Under the pieces are notes generated by a model that ran no database searches, was not told the DNA's origin, and saw nothing but the letters and a program-made list of their open reading frames with translations. 53,315 nt of DNA, taken from contig JAAEZH010000021.1 of assembly GCA_018222965.1 (NCBI GenBank), positions 41,027 to 94,341 of the forward strand, read 5' to 3'. This document shows, piece after piece, positions 9,070 through 17,271 of this stretch. Numbering within the stretch: position 1 is the stretch's first letter; every line of letters begins with the position of its first letter. This DNA is from Bacteroidota bacterium (GTDB taxonomy: Bacteria > Bacteroidota > Bacteroidia > Chitinophagales > Saprospiraceae). The translations under genes and the position numbers were made by a program.

Positions 9070-10038
9070 TTATTTGTCTGCATTTTGCTCGAAAGCATAT
9101 CCCAGGAAATTGTAGAACATCTCCGGCTTGGAAGTGTATCCTCCCTCAAATAATAGGTTCCCTTCAGGGTCCAGGATTGCAAAGTAGGGTTGATTGTAGG
9201 TATTGAATTTATCCAGCTGAAATTGCATATTTCTCCCGCCAATGGTGCGGATGGTTTTCCCCTTATCCGTTTTAAACTGGTAGGCAGGCTTCAGGGGAGT
9301 TTGATCATCGACCATCAACTGCAGGCAAATGTACTTGGAGAGTCGTTCCTGGATATCTTCCCGACTCAGGATATTCTCTTCAATCTTCTTGCAATTGATC
9401 ATCTTCCGACTTGAAAAATAGACCAAAATCAGACGACCCTGTTGTTGTGCCATCTCCAGGGCCTTCTTCCAGGCAAATTCCTGGGCACTGCCATCAATTG
9501 TCCGGAATGGAGGAAGTATTTCTCTGGGAGCTTCCACCCGCGCCTGGTACAGGTCAATCAGTTCGCCGTAGGTGCGGTCGCGTCCCTGATACTCAACCAC
9601 CAGTTCATAGAGGCCATCCAGCAATTCATCAGAAGGTTTGAAGGCGCGAATTTTTAGGATATCCTGTTCCCAGGTAACTGTATCAGCGAGGGTGTTTCCA
9701 AAAGTTGTCTCTCCTTCGGTTTTTCGATTTTCGCGGGCTTTCAGGGCACCCTGGAAATAGTCCAGCATATCCGAATGTGTGGGTTGATGATCCCAGTCAT
9801 TCGCCGAAAGGTGGATCAAAAAATTGTGGAAAGGTTTGTCTGTGAGGTACTTCTTTTCCTCCTCATTGAAAAAGCACTGGATGAGTTGAGCAGCTTCTTC
9901 CAAAAAGACATCCTGGTTCCAGTTTTTAGTTTCGAGATCAAATGCCAGGGGTTTTCGCAGGAGGGCATTGCAGGCCGGATCCTGTGCCAAAAGCCCGAAT
10001 GGCAGGCAAAAAAGTAGGATGATTATGTAGTTTCTCAT
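9070..10038 (-). CDS. secreted thioredoxin-fold protein with a single Cys at the active site
   Basis: The 322-residue protein has a signal peptide (MRNYI to LLAQ). Residues about 195-322 resemble the thioredoxin domain at the C-terminus of DsbD-like proteins: AWKKALEMAQQQGRLILVYF, then SSRKMINCKKIE where relatives have CxxC, then the cis-Pro region NQPYFAILDPEG and LFEGGY. Only the second active-site Cys remains (MxxC), so ordinary dithiol exchange is unlikely; binding or isomerase-like roles are possible. The first ~190 residues are helical and unrecognised. It stands alone between the tRNA and the glycosyltransferase, 61 bp from the latter. Confidence is good for the fold. Confidence 0.75.
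   Translation of the reverse strand: MRNYIIILLFCLPFGLLAQDPACNALLRKPLAFDLETKNWNQDVFLEEAAQLIQCFFNEEEKKYLTDKPFHNFLIHLSANDWDHQPTHSDMLDYFQGALKARENRKTEGETTFGNTLADTVTWEQDILKIRAFKPSDELLDGLYELVVEYQGRDRTYGELIDLYQARVEAPREILPPFRTIDGSAQEFAWKKALEMAQQQGRLILVYFSSRKMINCKKIEENILSREDIQERLSKYICLQLMVDDQTPLKPAYQFKTDKGKTIRTIGGRNMQFQLDKFNTYNQPYFAILDPEGNLLFEGGYTSKPEMFYNFLGYAFEQNADK
9799..9811 (-). other. iterated motif copy 2
   Basis: Minus strand reads ACCTTTCGGCGAAT from 9812; codons CTT TCG GCG AAT (Leu-Ser-Ala-Asn) in the thioredoxin-like gene. It is the only copy with A instead of G at the first flank base. Confidence 0.8.
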
Positions 10039-10099
10039 GGTCTTATTTGGTAAACTCTGCCATAAACGCTGGGAATCCCGGATTATTGGGTGCCCGGGT

Positions 10100-11047
10100 T
10101 TACTTCACGATCTTCCAATTGGAATACCCGAAGAGTTGCCGGCCCCCGAAAAGGTTTTGCTCCATCCAGGTGATGATGCGGTACTTGGTTTTTTCGTGCT
10201 TCATCAACGGACGGTCAACTTCATAACCCGGCTCAAAATGCAGCTGGTCTTTCCAGTCAAAACGACTGATGAAGTCTTCCATGACTTTGGGGTGGGTACC
10301 TTTAAATTCCTTGTACCAGTTCATATTGCCGTAATCGAATACGGGTGCCTTCTTCTTGTAGGCTTCATCCATGGCTTTCTTGCCCTTGTGGATGCTGTCC
10401 AGCGATTTGGATTTGGCCTGCATGAGTTTGGGTGGACGCACCCAGCCATAATGGTATATCTCCGCATCGATTTTCTCCACCTGCAATTTGTAAGTACCTT
10501 CTTTTTGCCGATAATTGATGCCATCAAAGTTTGGAATCTTACGGAAAGATTGGGCGGAGATGTAGGAGTGCACATCAGGCAGGTTTCGGACAATCCGAAT
10601 TTCATATGGATACCAGCCGTGGTGGTCGTTGTAGTGCTCGTAGTCTCCAAAGAAGTGTTTGTAAGAAAACAGGAAACCTTCCACTTTCGGATCGTTTAGC
10701 CGCTGTTCGCACCTGGTTCGGATCGTGTCGAGGTATTTCTCGTGTACAACTTCGTCTGCCTGCAGGTAAAACAACCAGTCGCCGGTACATGCCTCGCGGG
10801 CAATATCCGTTTGGTGGGCATTCTCCATGCCGCGGGGATATTTTTTCAAATCCCAGACGGTGTGAATGATTCGAATCTTATCAGAGCCAATGCTGTTGAT
10901 GAGTTCTTCTGTCTTGTCGTCGGGATCGCAATCGCCAAGTGCCACCACAAACTCATCACAAATTGGTAAAATGGATTCGATGGCCTCTTTGATCGGGTAG
11001 TAGAGCTTGCTCGTATTCTTGGCCATGGTAAAACCACTGATCTTCAT
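10100..11047 (-). CDS. family 2 glycosyltransferase
   Basis: The 315-residue cytoplasmic protein has a GT-A fold N-terminus: MKISGFTMAKN, then CDEFVVALGDCDPDDKTEEL, then WLFYLQADEVVHEKY. QADE takes the place of the usual DADE/DxD metal-binding motif, as in several Bacteroidota GT2 proteins. I chose the ATG at 11047; a GTG at 11068 would add seven residues with no homology value. No membrane segment is visible. It probably adds a sugar to a surface glycan or glycoprotein, but there is no glycan cluster next to it to define the acceptor. Confidence 0.85.
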   Translation of the reverse strand: MKISGFTMAKNTSKLYYPIKEAIESILPICDEFVVALGDCDPDDKTEELINSIGSDKIRIIHTVWDLKKYPRGMENAHQTDIAREACTGDWLFYLQADEVVHEKYLDTIRTRCEQRLNDPKVEGFLFSYKHFFGDYEHYNDHHGWYPYEIRIVRNLPDVHSYISAQSFRKIPNFDGINYRQKEGTYKLQVEKIDAEIYHYGWVRPPKLMQAKSKSLDSIHKGKKAMDEAYKKKAPVFDYGNMNWYKEFKGTHPKVMEDFISRFDWKDQLHFEPGYEVDRPLMKHEKTKYRIITWMEQNLFGGRQLFGYSNWKIVK

Positions 11048-11100
11048 CGTCGGGAATTTTGATGGCACAAAGGTAAGTCATCAGGAGCTAAAACCCTGAT

Positions 11101-11829
11101 TTAGTCAGCTACAAGCAATTCGGAGATGCGCATGCCTTCGCCTTCTGCATTGTATTCGATGGTTACTGTACGGCCGCTTCCTTCTGATCGATAATAGTAT
11201 TCGATCTTTTTCAACCAGCCATTTTCGTCGCGGTGGACGATCAACTCATCCGACCAGGCCAGGTCATGTGGCTCCGGATTTGGGATCACGTATTTCATCT
11301 CCGTACCATAGGCCGGAAACTCAAAAGTCTCGGGTATTTCGTACAGTTGTTGAGCCAACAAAAAAGCTTCTGAGAAATAGGCGTGCGGTAAAGTGACGGC
11401 TTCTTCTACCTGGATGTAACCACCCCAGTCTTTTCTGTGCATTTCGTAAAGGCAGGCACCATCCCGGTCGCGAATGACTTCCGCATAAGTGTCCGTCTCA
11501 TGAGGCATAAACGGAGGCGGGAAGAAAGAGAGATAGCCATCGAATACAAATCCTTCTTTACCTTGAAAATGTACTTTAGCCATGCCGCCGGGCACCTGAT
11601 CTACTTCCATATCCACAGCAGTAGCTTCTTCGATAAGCTCTACCTGAGAAGCGCTGGGAATAGTCGTAATCTTTTTGGACGAGGCACTGGGGCCTTCGCG
11701 CATATTTAATCCACTGGGAGCTATTACCCAATAAGTGCCCAACGGACGGGGAGTGCCGTCCTGCGCCAAAATGTCTGAAACAAAAATCAGACAACACAGC
11801 ACAGAAATGCTAAAAATTTTCATGGACAT
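11101..11829 (-). CDS. secreted bacterial SH3 domain protein
   Basis: The 242-residue exported protein has a signal peptide ending DILAQ. A bacterial SH3 (SH3b) domain follows at about residues 30-95, with the diagnostic GLNMREGPSASSKKI segment and a later GKEGFVFDGYL. The remaining ~150 residues are not recognised. SH3b domains in periplasmic proteins commonly bind peptidoglycan peptides. The gene starts 4 bp after the VOC gene ends and so is probably the last gene of the same transcript. An in-frame ATG at 11859 would overlap that gene and is less likely. Confidence 0.75.
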   Translation of the reverse strand: MSMKIFSISVLCCLIFVSDILAQDGTPRPLGTYWVIAPSGLNMREGPSASSKKITTIPSASQVELIEEATAVDMEVDQVPGGMAKVHFQGKEGFVFDGYLSFFPPPFMPHETDTYAEVIRDRDGACLYEMHRKDWGGYIQVEEAVTLPHAYFSEAFLLAQQLYEIPETFEFPAYGTEMKYVIPNPEPHDLAWSDELIVHRDENGWLKKIEYYYRSEGSGRTVTIEYNAEGEGMRISELLVAD

Positions 11830-11833
11830 TCGT

Positions 11834-12496
11834 TTAAATACCAGTAAATACTTCATCATCGTACCGGATGTTGTAATCTTTGTTTTTTATTGTTAGCTGA
11901 GCCTCAAATGGCATCGGATAAATTGGATCGTCTACCGGAAACCACTTCTTTTTCTCCTGATCTACAATGATAAAAAGGCCTTCGTGGTCACCGGCAGCGT
12001 AAAAGACTTCCCGGCTTCCTGAAAATTTATCAATGCCGCTTGGTGCAAGAGACTGAATGGTCTTTTCCATATCTGTGGTTGGGGTTCCGATTTCGCTGAT
12101 ACCCAATAACATCTCTGGTCCGAAATTACCCCAGACTTCCGTGTTAAGAGGCTGGCGGGCAATAAATTCCACAATATTTTGATCGGGATCGTAAAAATAC
12201 ATGGCTACGGCATCCCAGGCTGAAAAATCAATGAGCGGATCTCCTTCAAAGGGCAGTAAAGTTGTGCGTTCTTCCAGCCAGGTTTTGGCCTGATCTATTT
12301 GGTTGGTAGGGATGTTTATGGCGAAGTGATAGGGCCTGGCATCTTTATGCTTTCGGAATTCCAATAAACTATACCCAATTTTGAAGCTACAGTGTTGATC
12401 GCTTTCAGACTGGACTTCCAGACCTAAAACCTTCGCATAAAAGTTCCTTACCTGAAGCAGTTTTCTGCAGTAAAGGCGAAGGTGATGGATCTTCAT
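11834..12496 (-). CDS. VOC (glyoxalase/dioxygenase) superfamily protein
   Basis: The 220-residue protein starts at MKIHHLRLYC. The first half is a typical VOC beta-alpha-beta-beta-beta unit: VRNFYAKVLGLEV, then the region around HFAINIP, then QNIVEFIAR with a potential metal Glu. The second half (from GISEIGTPTTDM) looks like a degenerate second unit with REVFYAAGDHEGLFII. Metal ligands cannot be fully assigned. It follows the decarboxylase gene by 43 bp on the same strand, suggesting co-transcription. The substrate is unknown. Confidence 0.8.
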   Translation of the reverse strand: MKIHHLRLYCRKLLQVRNFYAKVLGLEVQSESDQHCSFKIGYSLLEFRKHKDARPYHFAINIPTNQIDQAKTWLEERTTLLPFEGDPLIDFSAWDAVAMYFYDPDQNIVEFIARQPLNTEVWGNFGPEMLLGISEIGTPTTDMEKTIQSLAPSGIDKFSGSREVFYAAGDHEGLFIIVDQEKKKWFPVDDPIYPMPFEAQLTIKNKDYNIRYDDEVFTGI

Positions 12497-12539
12497 AATG
12501 ACTCGTTTAATAAGGAAACGATTTGATCCCGTCTTTTGC

Positions 12540-13781
12540 TTATTGTTTATTTGCAAATGCCTGCAAATCTTCAATGAGGGGAAGCAGTTTTTCAATAGTT
12601 ACGTGATCCATGATGACCACCTTATACCAGTTTGGGTTGTGGTGATTATCGGGAACCAAACCATAACGCCGGGCTATTTCCCTGTTCAAATGCTTTTCGC
12701 GAATGGTGATGATGTTGGAGTAGTCGTGCCGGTAATAGGAGATATCCAGCTCATCCAGTTTTTCAGTAAACCAATTGGCCCGATTCATCAGGATGAGGAT
12801 TTTTTCTTTCCAGCCGTAGGGGCCGTTTTTCATCAGGATCATCCATACGGCTACGGCATTTGCTCCGGAACGGCTTCCGATCATGGTGTAATCTTCGCCT
12901 TCCACATAACTGGCATCCTTGGTATTGGCATACTGAATAAAGTCCTTCCGAATGAGAAAGATGCCGGTACCATATGGCGCCTGTACCATTTTGTGGGCGT
13001 CGAGGGTTACCGAAGTAACCTTGGGGTTGGAAAAGTCGAGGGAGCAATCTTTAGTGGCAAATGGATAAAAGAATCCGCCATAAGCACCATCAATGTGCAA
13101 AAAGTAGGGGAGTTCCCTGGCTTCTAATGCATCCGTATAGATGGTGGAATTATCCACAGAGCCAAACATGGTGGTCATCATATTGGCAACGGCAATAAAA
13201 TACTTTTTGCCATTCGCGGAAGCGGAATCCAACACATCTTTTAAGCCTTCCGCTTTCAATTGTCGGTTGGAGTCCTCGACGGGAATTTTTAGTGCGTCGA
13301 TCTGAAGAATATTAGCCGCCTTCAGCATGGAGTAGTGTGCATCGGCAGAACACAGAATGGCGATTTCGCTCAGATCGGCCCCTTTTTCCTGCATGAAATA
13401 ATTCCGGTATATCCAAATAGCCTGCATGTTGGCTTCCGTGCCGCCGGAGGCAACATAACCGTCGGCTTCTTCCGGGGCTTCCATTTGAAGGATATCTTCG
13501 GCACAGATCCGAATGACTTCCCGTTCGATAACCTGCGTTCCTTTGAAGAAGGATTCGGAGGTGCCCAGCGTATGGCAACCAATGTGATTCGGGTTGTGGA
13601 TCAGCGTAGAGAGATAGGGAGCATCTTTCAGGAAGGGCGCATCCTGATAGAAGACCCGGTCATCGAGATGCGATCCGGGCACCCCCAAAATGTTTTCTTC
13701 GTAAAAGTTGACGTTTTGGCCGAGTGCATGAAATATGCGCTCTTTGATTTGCTCCTGACTGAGCTTTTTCCAAAGTTTCAT
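12540..13781 (-). CDS. group II PLP-dependent amino acid decarboxylase-like enzyme
   Basis: The 413-residue cytoplasmic enzyme belongs to the fold-type I group II decarboxylases (histidine, tyrosine, glutamate, aspartate and diaminobutyrate families). SGGTEAN (112-118) binds the phosphate, His149 in ADAHYS stacks on the ring, Asp231 in HIDGAYGG contacts the pyridine N, and Lys264 in TLDAHKMVQAPYG forms the Schiff base. The protein lacks the long N- and C-terminal arms of eukaryotic members. It may be a decarboxylase or an aldolase-type variant; the amino acid cannot be deduced. It begins 8 bp after the upstream lipoprotein gene, implying an operon. Confidence 0.85.
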   Translation of the reverse strand: MKLWKKLSQEQIKERIFHALGQNVNFYEENILGVPGSHLDDRVFYQDAPFLKDAPYLSTLIHNPNHIGCHTLGTSESFFKGTQVIEREVIRICAEDILQMEAPEEADGYVASGGTEANMQAIWIYRNYFMQEKGADLSEIAILCSADAHYSMLKAANILQIDALKIPVEDSNRQLKAEGLKDVLDSASANGKKYFIAVANMMTTMFGSVDNSTIYTDALEARELPYFLHIDGAYGGFFYPFATKDCSLDFSNPKVTSVTLDAHKMVQAPYGTGIFLIRKDFIQYANTKDASYVEGEDYTMIGSRSGANAVAVWMILMKNGPYGWKEKILILMNRANWFTEKLDELDISYYRHDYSNIITIREKHLNREIARRYGLVPDNHHNPNWYKVVIMDHVTIEKLLPLIEDLQAFANKQ

Positions 13782-13789
13782 AGATGGAA

Positions 13790-14326
13790 TTAATTGACGC
13801 CCTCTTGTTTTTCAGCAGCTGCTTCCCGGGGAATGCGGAGCATGGCTACATATACCGGTTCTTCCCCGAAGCTGGATTTGAGGAATATGGTATCGCCCCG
13901 GGTTTCTAAGATTTCGACGTTTAGCACATCGCCCGGTTTGTTATCAGAAAAGGGAATGTTGATCTCTTTTACGGTCGCCTTGTAAGTACACTGAGAGGTC
14001 CATTCAAGGTCAGCTTTCATGAAATATTTGCTGTCCATATACCGCTCGGTAAGTGTTTTCTCATCGATGAGGATATAAGCAGTTTGATCCCAAAAATTGA
14101 GGTAGTTCAGGCGGTTTTGGCGTCTGAATACGGTGCAATCCCGCGGACCGGGAACTTTGACAATGTCAATTTCCTGCTCCTCTGCCGACAGCGGATTGCT
14201 ATCTGCTTCCGTTGGCGTTTCAAGACTTACCTCGTTTTCAGTTGTATCTGTAGATGCTTCGTTCTGGCAGGCAAATAAGCCGGCAGCCAGCAGAAGTAGA
14301 AAGCTAATTTTTTTGAGAATGGCCAT
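13790..14326 (-). CDS. lipoprotein of unknown function
   Basis: The 178-residue protein has a lipoprotein signal MAILKKISFLLLLAAGLFAC with lipobox Cys20. An acidic, Thr/Ser/Glu-rich linker (about 20-55) follows, then a ~110-residue domain containing RDCTVFRRQNRLNYLNF and SQCTYKATV. The two Cys may form a disulfide. I do not recognise the family. The start was chosen at the ATG at 14326, which opens the signal peptide. It is the first gene of the run leading to the decarboxylase. Confidence 0.7.
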   Translation of the reverse strand: MAILKKISFLLLLAAGLFACQNEASTDTTENEVSLETPTEADSNPLSAEEQEIDIVKVPGPRDCTVFRRQNRLNYLNFWDQTAYILIDEKTLTERYMDSKYFMKADLEWTSQCTYKATVKEINIPFSDNKPGDVLNVEILETRGDTIFLKSSFGEEPVYVAMLRIPREAAAEKQEGVN

Positions 14327-14404
14327 GGTTGATTTTTTTGAATTGAATGCAAAGTAAAAAAACTCCGCTTGAATCAACCAGTAAAGGCCGGGATTAGGTG
14401 GGGG

Positions 14405-15613
14405 TTAATGCGATTTTATCAGGGCTTTGGTAAAGGTAGCCTGATCGGTTTGTAACTCCAGCAAATAACTGCCACTGCTAAGTTTGCTAAGGTCGATATC
14501 CAGTTGGAGTTCTTCCGGCGGATCGTACACACTTTGCCAGTGGCATATTCTTCCGGCAGCATCCCGCACAAAAACCTGAGCGACCCGGCTGTTGGAAGGC
14601 AATATTGCCTGCAACCTCACACTTGTTTCAGTAGGATTTGGGAAGAGGTCAAAAGGGATTGTAGCAAGCTCAGGTACTTCAACAGAGACAGGGGGGCTTA
14701 GATTTTCCCGATAGAAAAGTTCGCCAGTGAAAAGGTCGAGCTCGAAGTAGTCGAGGTCGCCGTCACCATCAACATCTGCCAATCTGGGCGTGCTGTTATT
14801 GATGGCTGATTTTTCAAATCCCCATAAATTTATTTGCGCTTCCGCGAATGCAATTTCGTCTCCGGAGGAGATGTTTTCGTGGTAGCTAAGGTTGCCGTCA
14901 ACTTCCGAATGCAGATAATCAGCATCTCCATCCTGATCGAAATCGGCAAAATCACCATTCCCCAGATTTATGTCTCCTTCTCCGAGGTAAGAAAGATCAC
15001 CGGGCAAGAGGAAATCGGGATTGGTGGCACTGCCATCGTTTTGAACGAGGCATATCTTGGAAGCATCCCCTCCAAGGTAAACGGTGGTGAGAACGTCGAG
15101 ATCTCCATCGAAATCGACGTCCCCAAAGGCGTGTGGTCGCAGCGAACAATCTTCTAAAAAGAAATCATTTGAAACGGGCGCTGCAAATTCTGGTGTGTTG
15201 GGGGTGCCAATATTTTCGATCAGCACAAACGGACGAAGCAAGTCGCCCATTAAAATATCCACGTCATTATCACCGTCAATATCTTCCAGCACAAAGCTGT
15301 GAAAAGTCAAAAAATCGGGCTCCGGAACCAGGAGGTTGAAGGGGTTTATGGTGTTGGAACTGAAGTTGGGTAGTCCGTTCACCGGCTTATTTTCGTAGAA
15401 TATAATCTGATTGCCCTCCTGGTAGTACAGAAACAGGTCTAAGTCCCCGTCTCCGTCCGGATCCGCGAGATCAAATCCGTTGGCAAATTCCAAATTGCCC
15501 GTACCGGCTGCTTCCATGCTAAATGGAAAAGTCTCAGCTTCTCCAAATGGTTGTGCATTCAGCGAAAGCGAAAAAAACAAGAACAGCATTCCGGTCAAAA
15601 TTCGACCTGCCAT
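14405..15613 (-). CDS. T9SS-secreted FG-GAP/VCBS repeat protein
   Basis: The 402-residue exported protein begins at MAGRILTGM with a signal peptide ending SLNAQ. It has at least five FG-GAP/VCBS-type calcium loops: DPDGDGDLD, DIDGDNDVD, DVDFDGDLD, DFDQDGDAD and DVDGDGDLD, the layout of a beta-propeller like integrin alpha chains. The C-terminal ~80 residues (LFPNPTETSV onward) form a T9SS sorting domain. It is likely a surface adhesive or binding protein. No enzymatic domain was seen. Confidence 0.85.
   Translation of the reverse strand: MAGRILTGMLFLFFSLSLNAQPFGEAETFPFSMEAAGTGNLEFANGFDLADPDGDGDLDLFLYYQEGNQIIFYENKPVNGLPNFSSNTINPFNLLVPEPDFLTFHSFVLEDIDGDNDVDILMGDLLRPFVLIENIGTPNTPEFAAPVSNDFFLEDCSLRPHAFGDVDFDGDLDVLTTVYLGGDASKICLVQNDGSATNPDFLLPGDLSYLGEGDINLGNGDFADFDQDGDADYLHSEVDGNLSYHENISSGDEIAFAEAQINLWGFEKSAINNSTPRLADVDGDGDLDYFELDLFTGELFYRENLSPPVSVEVPELATIPFDLFPNPTETSVRLQAILPSNSRVAQVFVRDAAGRICHWQSVYDPPEELQLDIDLSKLSSGSYLLELQTDQATFTKALIKSH
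15556..15576. repeat. 21-nt sequence shared with 50987-51007
   Basis: CATTCAGCGAAAGCG followed by six A occurs here and at 50987-51007, in unrelated coding genes. Its reverse complement, CGCTTTCGCTGAATG, is a two-change relative of the iterated motif. Confidence 0.6.
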
Positions 15614-15886
15614 TGGGTTTGGTGTTATTCCGTAAATGAAGATTCGTCCTTGAGACGAATGAATTGTCAAAAAGTAGCAGTGATGAATTACAATACCGTC
15701 AGAATTCGGGGCTTTCGCCACCTATCGACCGGTAAATACTCAATGGGTTTTTCAATACTTCCGTAATCCTAAAAAATCACGTCCTCTGAGTATAACTGGT
15801 GAGTTGTTTGGAGTGATGATTCAAATTTACAGAAAACGGTATGAATTGACAAGGAAACGGTAATTTTTTTGAAAAAACCGGTAAAA

Positions 15887-16513
15887 CTACTGCTTGCTGC
15901 GAAGTGGCGTGATGGATTTGATGTTGGAATCGATTGGGATGATCTCAATTTCTTCCTTATCCGTATAGACAAATAAGTAATTAGAGTTCATGCCTATTTT
16001 ATAGCCGGGTGTAGGTTCCTGCTCTCCGAAGTAATTAACCCGCACATTGGGTTGAGGATTTGTCTTTAAGAATTGTTTTTGTTCGCTGCCAATTGTCAGC
16101 GCGTAAGCCAGATTTAGCATGATAAACAGGGAAATTACACTGATTGTCCGGAAGCGCTGTCTGCCTTTTTCTGTTTTAGGAGCCATACCAAAATACATTA
16201 CCTGGTAAAGTTTGGGTGTTTTGCGCTGTAAGAAGCGGTCAAAGGTGAAGGTTATGACAGCGGTGAGTATGGAAATTGCCAAAAAGACAATGGTAATGGG
16301 ACGCCGGAATGGTGCCAGTAGAAAGTCGAGGATGTCGGAGTACTCAAAGATGTTGATGTCAAACATGAGGTAATAAATGCTCTCAAACAACATCCCGATG
16401 ATCACCAGACAGAGATAACCGAATGTGAGTACATTTTGCAGCTCCCGAAAGATCATTTCGTAGCGATCTTTTATAATTCCCTGGTCTTTCTTTTTGTCAG
16501 ACATGGTATCCAT
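15887..16513 (-). CDS. membrane protein of unknown function, three TM segments
   Basis: The 208-residue protein has predicted membrane segments near residues 30-52, 70-92 and 120-142, then a soluble C-terminal part (about 145-208) including NYFGEQEPTPGYKIGMNSNY. The family is not recognised. Its start overlaps the end of the acetyltransferase gene by 17 bp, or 8 bp if the second ATG at 16504 is used, so it is likely translationally coupled to it. Confidence 0.65.
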   Translation of the reverse strand: MDTMSDKKKDQGIIKDRYEMIFRELQNVLTFGYLCLVIIGMLFESIYYLMFDINIFEYSDILDFLLAPFRRPITIVFLAISILTAVITFTFDRFLQRKTPKLYQVMYFGMAPKTEKGRQRFRTISVISLFIMLNLAYALTIGSEQKQFLKTNPQPNVRVNYFGEQEPTPGYKIGMNSNYLFVYTDKEEIEIIPIDSNIKSITPLRSKQ

Positions 16514-16805
16514 CGGCTAAAAGATCGACATATTGGCGGTTTTTTTGCAGGAATGCAGCTACAAAAGGGCATAAAGGCACCAGTTTCAGGTTTCTCCTCC
16601 GCACTTCATCCAGCGTTCGCTGAATGATTGTACTGCCCAGGCCCCGGCCTTCCAGAGCCCGATCTACTTCTGTATGCGTCAGAAAGATTTTATTTCCGGC
16701 CAGGATGTATTCGATACGGGCGAGATGGTTTTCAATCTGCATCTCAAATCGCTTGGCTGCCTCGTTGTCGATCAGGGGGATATCTTTCCAGTTTTCGGTT
16801 GCCAT
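16497..16805 (-). CDS. small GNAT acetyltransferase, YjdJ type
   Basis: The 102-residue protein is a minimal single-domain GNAT of the YjdJ/GATD1-like kind. It shows the acetyl-CoA pyrophosphate loop region ALEGRGLGSTII and the hallmark LKLVPLCPFVAAFLQKN near the C-terminus. The ATG forms a TGATG junction with the stop of the upstream iron-sulfur gene, indicating translational coupling. E. coli also places yjdJ next to yjdI, which supports a conserved functional pair. The acetyl acceptor is unknown. Confidence 0.85.
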   Translation of the reverse strand: MATENWKDIPLIDNEAAKRFEMQIENHLARIEYILAGNKIFLTHTEVDRALEGRGLGSTIIQRTLDEVRRRNLKLVPLCPFVAAFLQKNRQYVDLLADGYHV

Positions 16806-17224
16806 CAGCCTATGAATTCTACTTTTCGATGGGTACCGTCGCAATAGGGTTTGTTGGCTGATTGTCCACAGCGGCAGAAAGCGGTTGCCCGGGTTTTGCT
16901 CTCTTCTTTTCCGTCGGGATGGCAAACTTTAATCTCGCCCTTAACAATAAGGGGGCCGTTTGGGGAGATTTCTACTTCTGTTTGTATGGCTTCTGCTTCC
17001 TGATTCTGATCTTCTTCATTCATATAAAAGGACAATGCTCCCGAGGGACATTTTTTTACCTGGTCGATCATCGCCTGTGTACCGGCACCTTCTGCATTGA
17101 TCCAGGGGCGTTTTTCGGTATTAAATACTTCGGGCAGGCCTTTGACGCAGTTGGCGGAGTGGATGCACAATTCGGGTTTCCAGACGATGGTTACCTCGCC
17201 GTTGCTGTATTCTTTATTCTTCAT
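16805..17224 (-). CDS. YjdI-type 4Fe-4S domain fused to a CDGSH iron-sulfur domain
   Basis: The 139-residue protein has two metal domains. Residues 1-70 match the divergent Fer4_19/YjdI fold, with CIHSANC (Cys20, Cys26) and KKCPSGAL (Cys59). Residues about 75-139 end in CRCGQSANKPYCDGTH, an exact CDGSH signature whose three Cys and one His (117, 119, 128, 131) ligate a labile 2Fe-2S cluster. The domains are separate or only loosely associated in many bacteria. It is probably a soluble electron-transfer or redox-sensing protein, coupled to the downstream GNAT gene. Confidence 0.9.
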   Translation of the reverse strand: MKNKEYSNGEVTIVWKPELCIHSANCVKGLPEVFNTEKRPWINAEGAGTQAMIDQVKKCPSGALSFYMNEEDQNQEAEAIQTEVEISPNGPLIVKGEIKVCHPDGKEESKTRATAFCRCGQSANKPYCDGTHRKVEFIG

Positions 17225-17271
17225 GCTGTAATGGGTTTAACTGTAAAATGGAATCCCTGTCAAAAGGTTTA

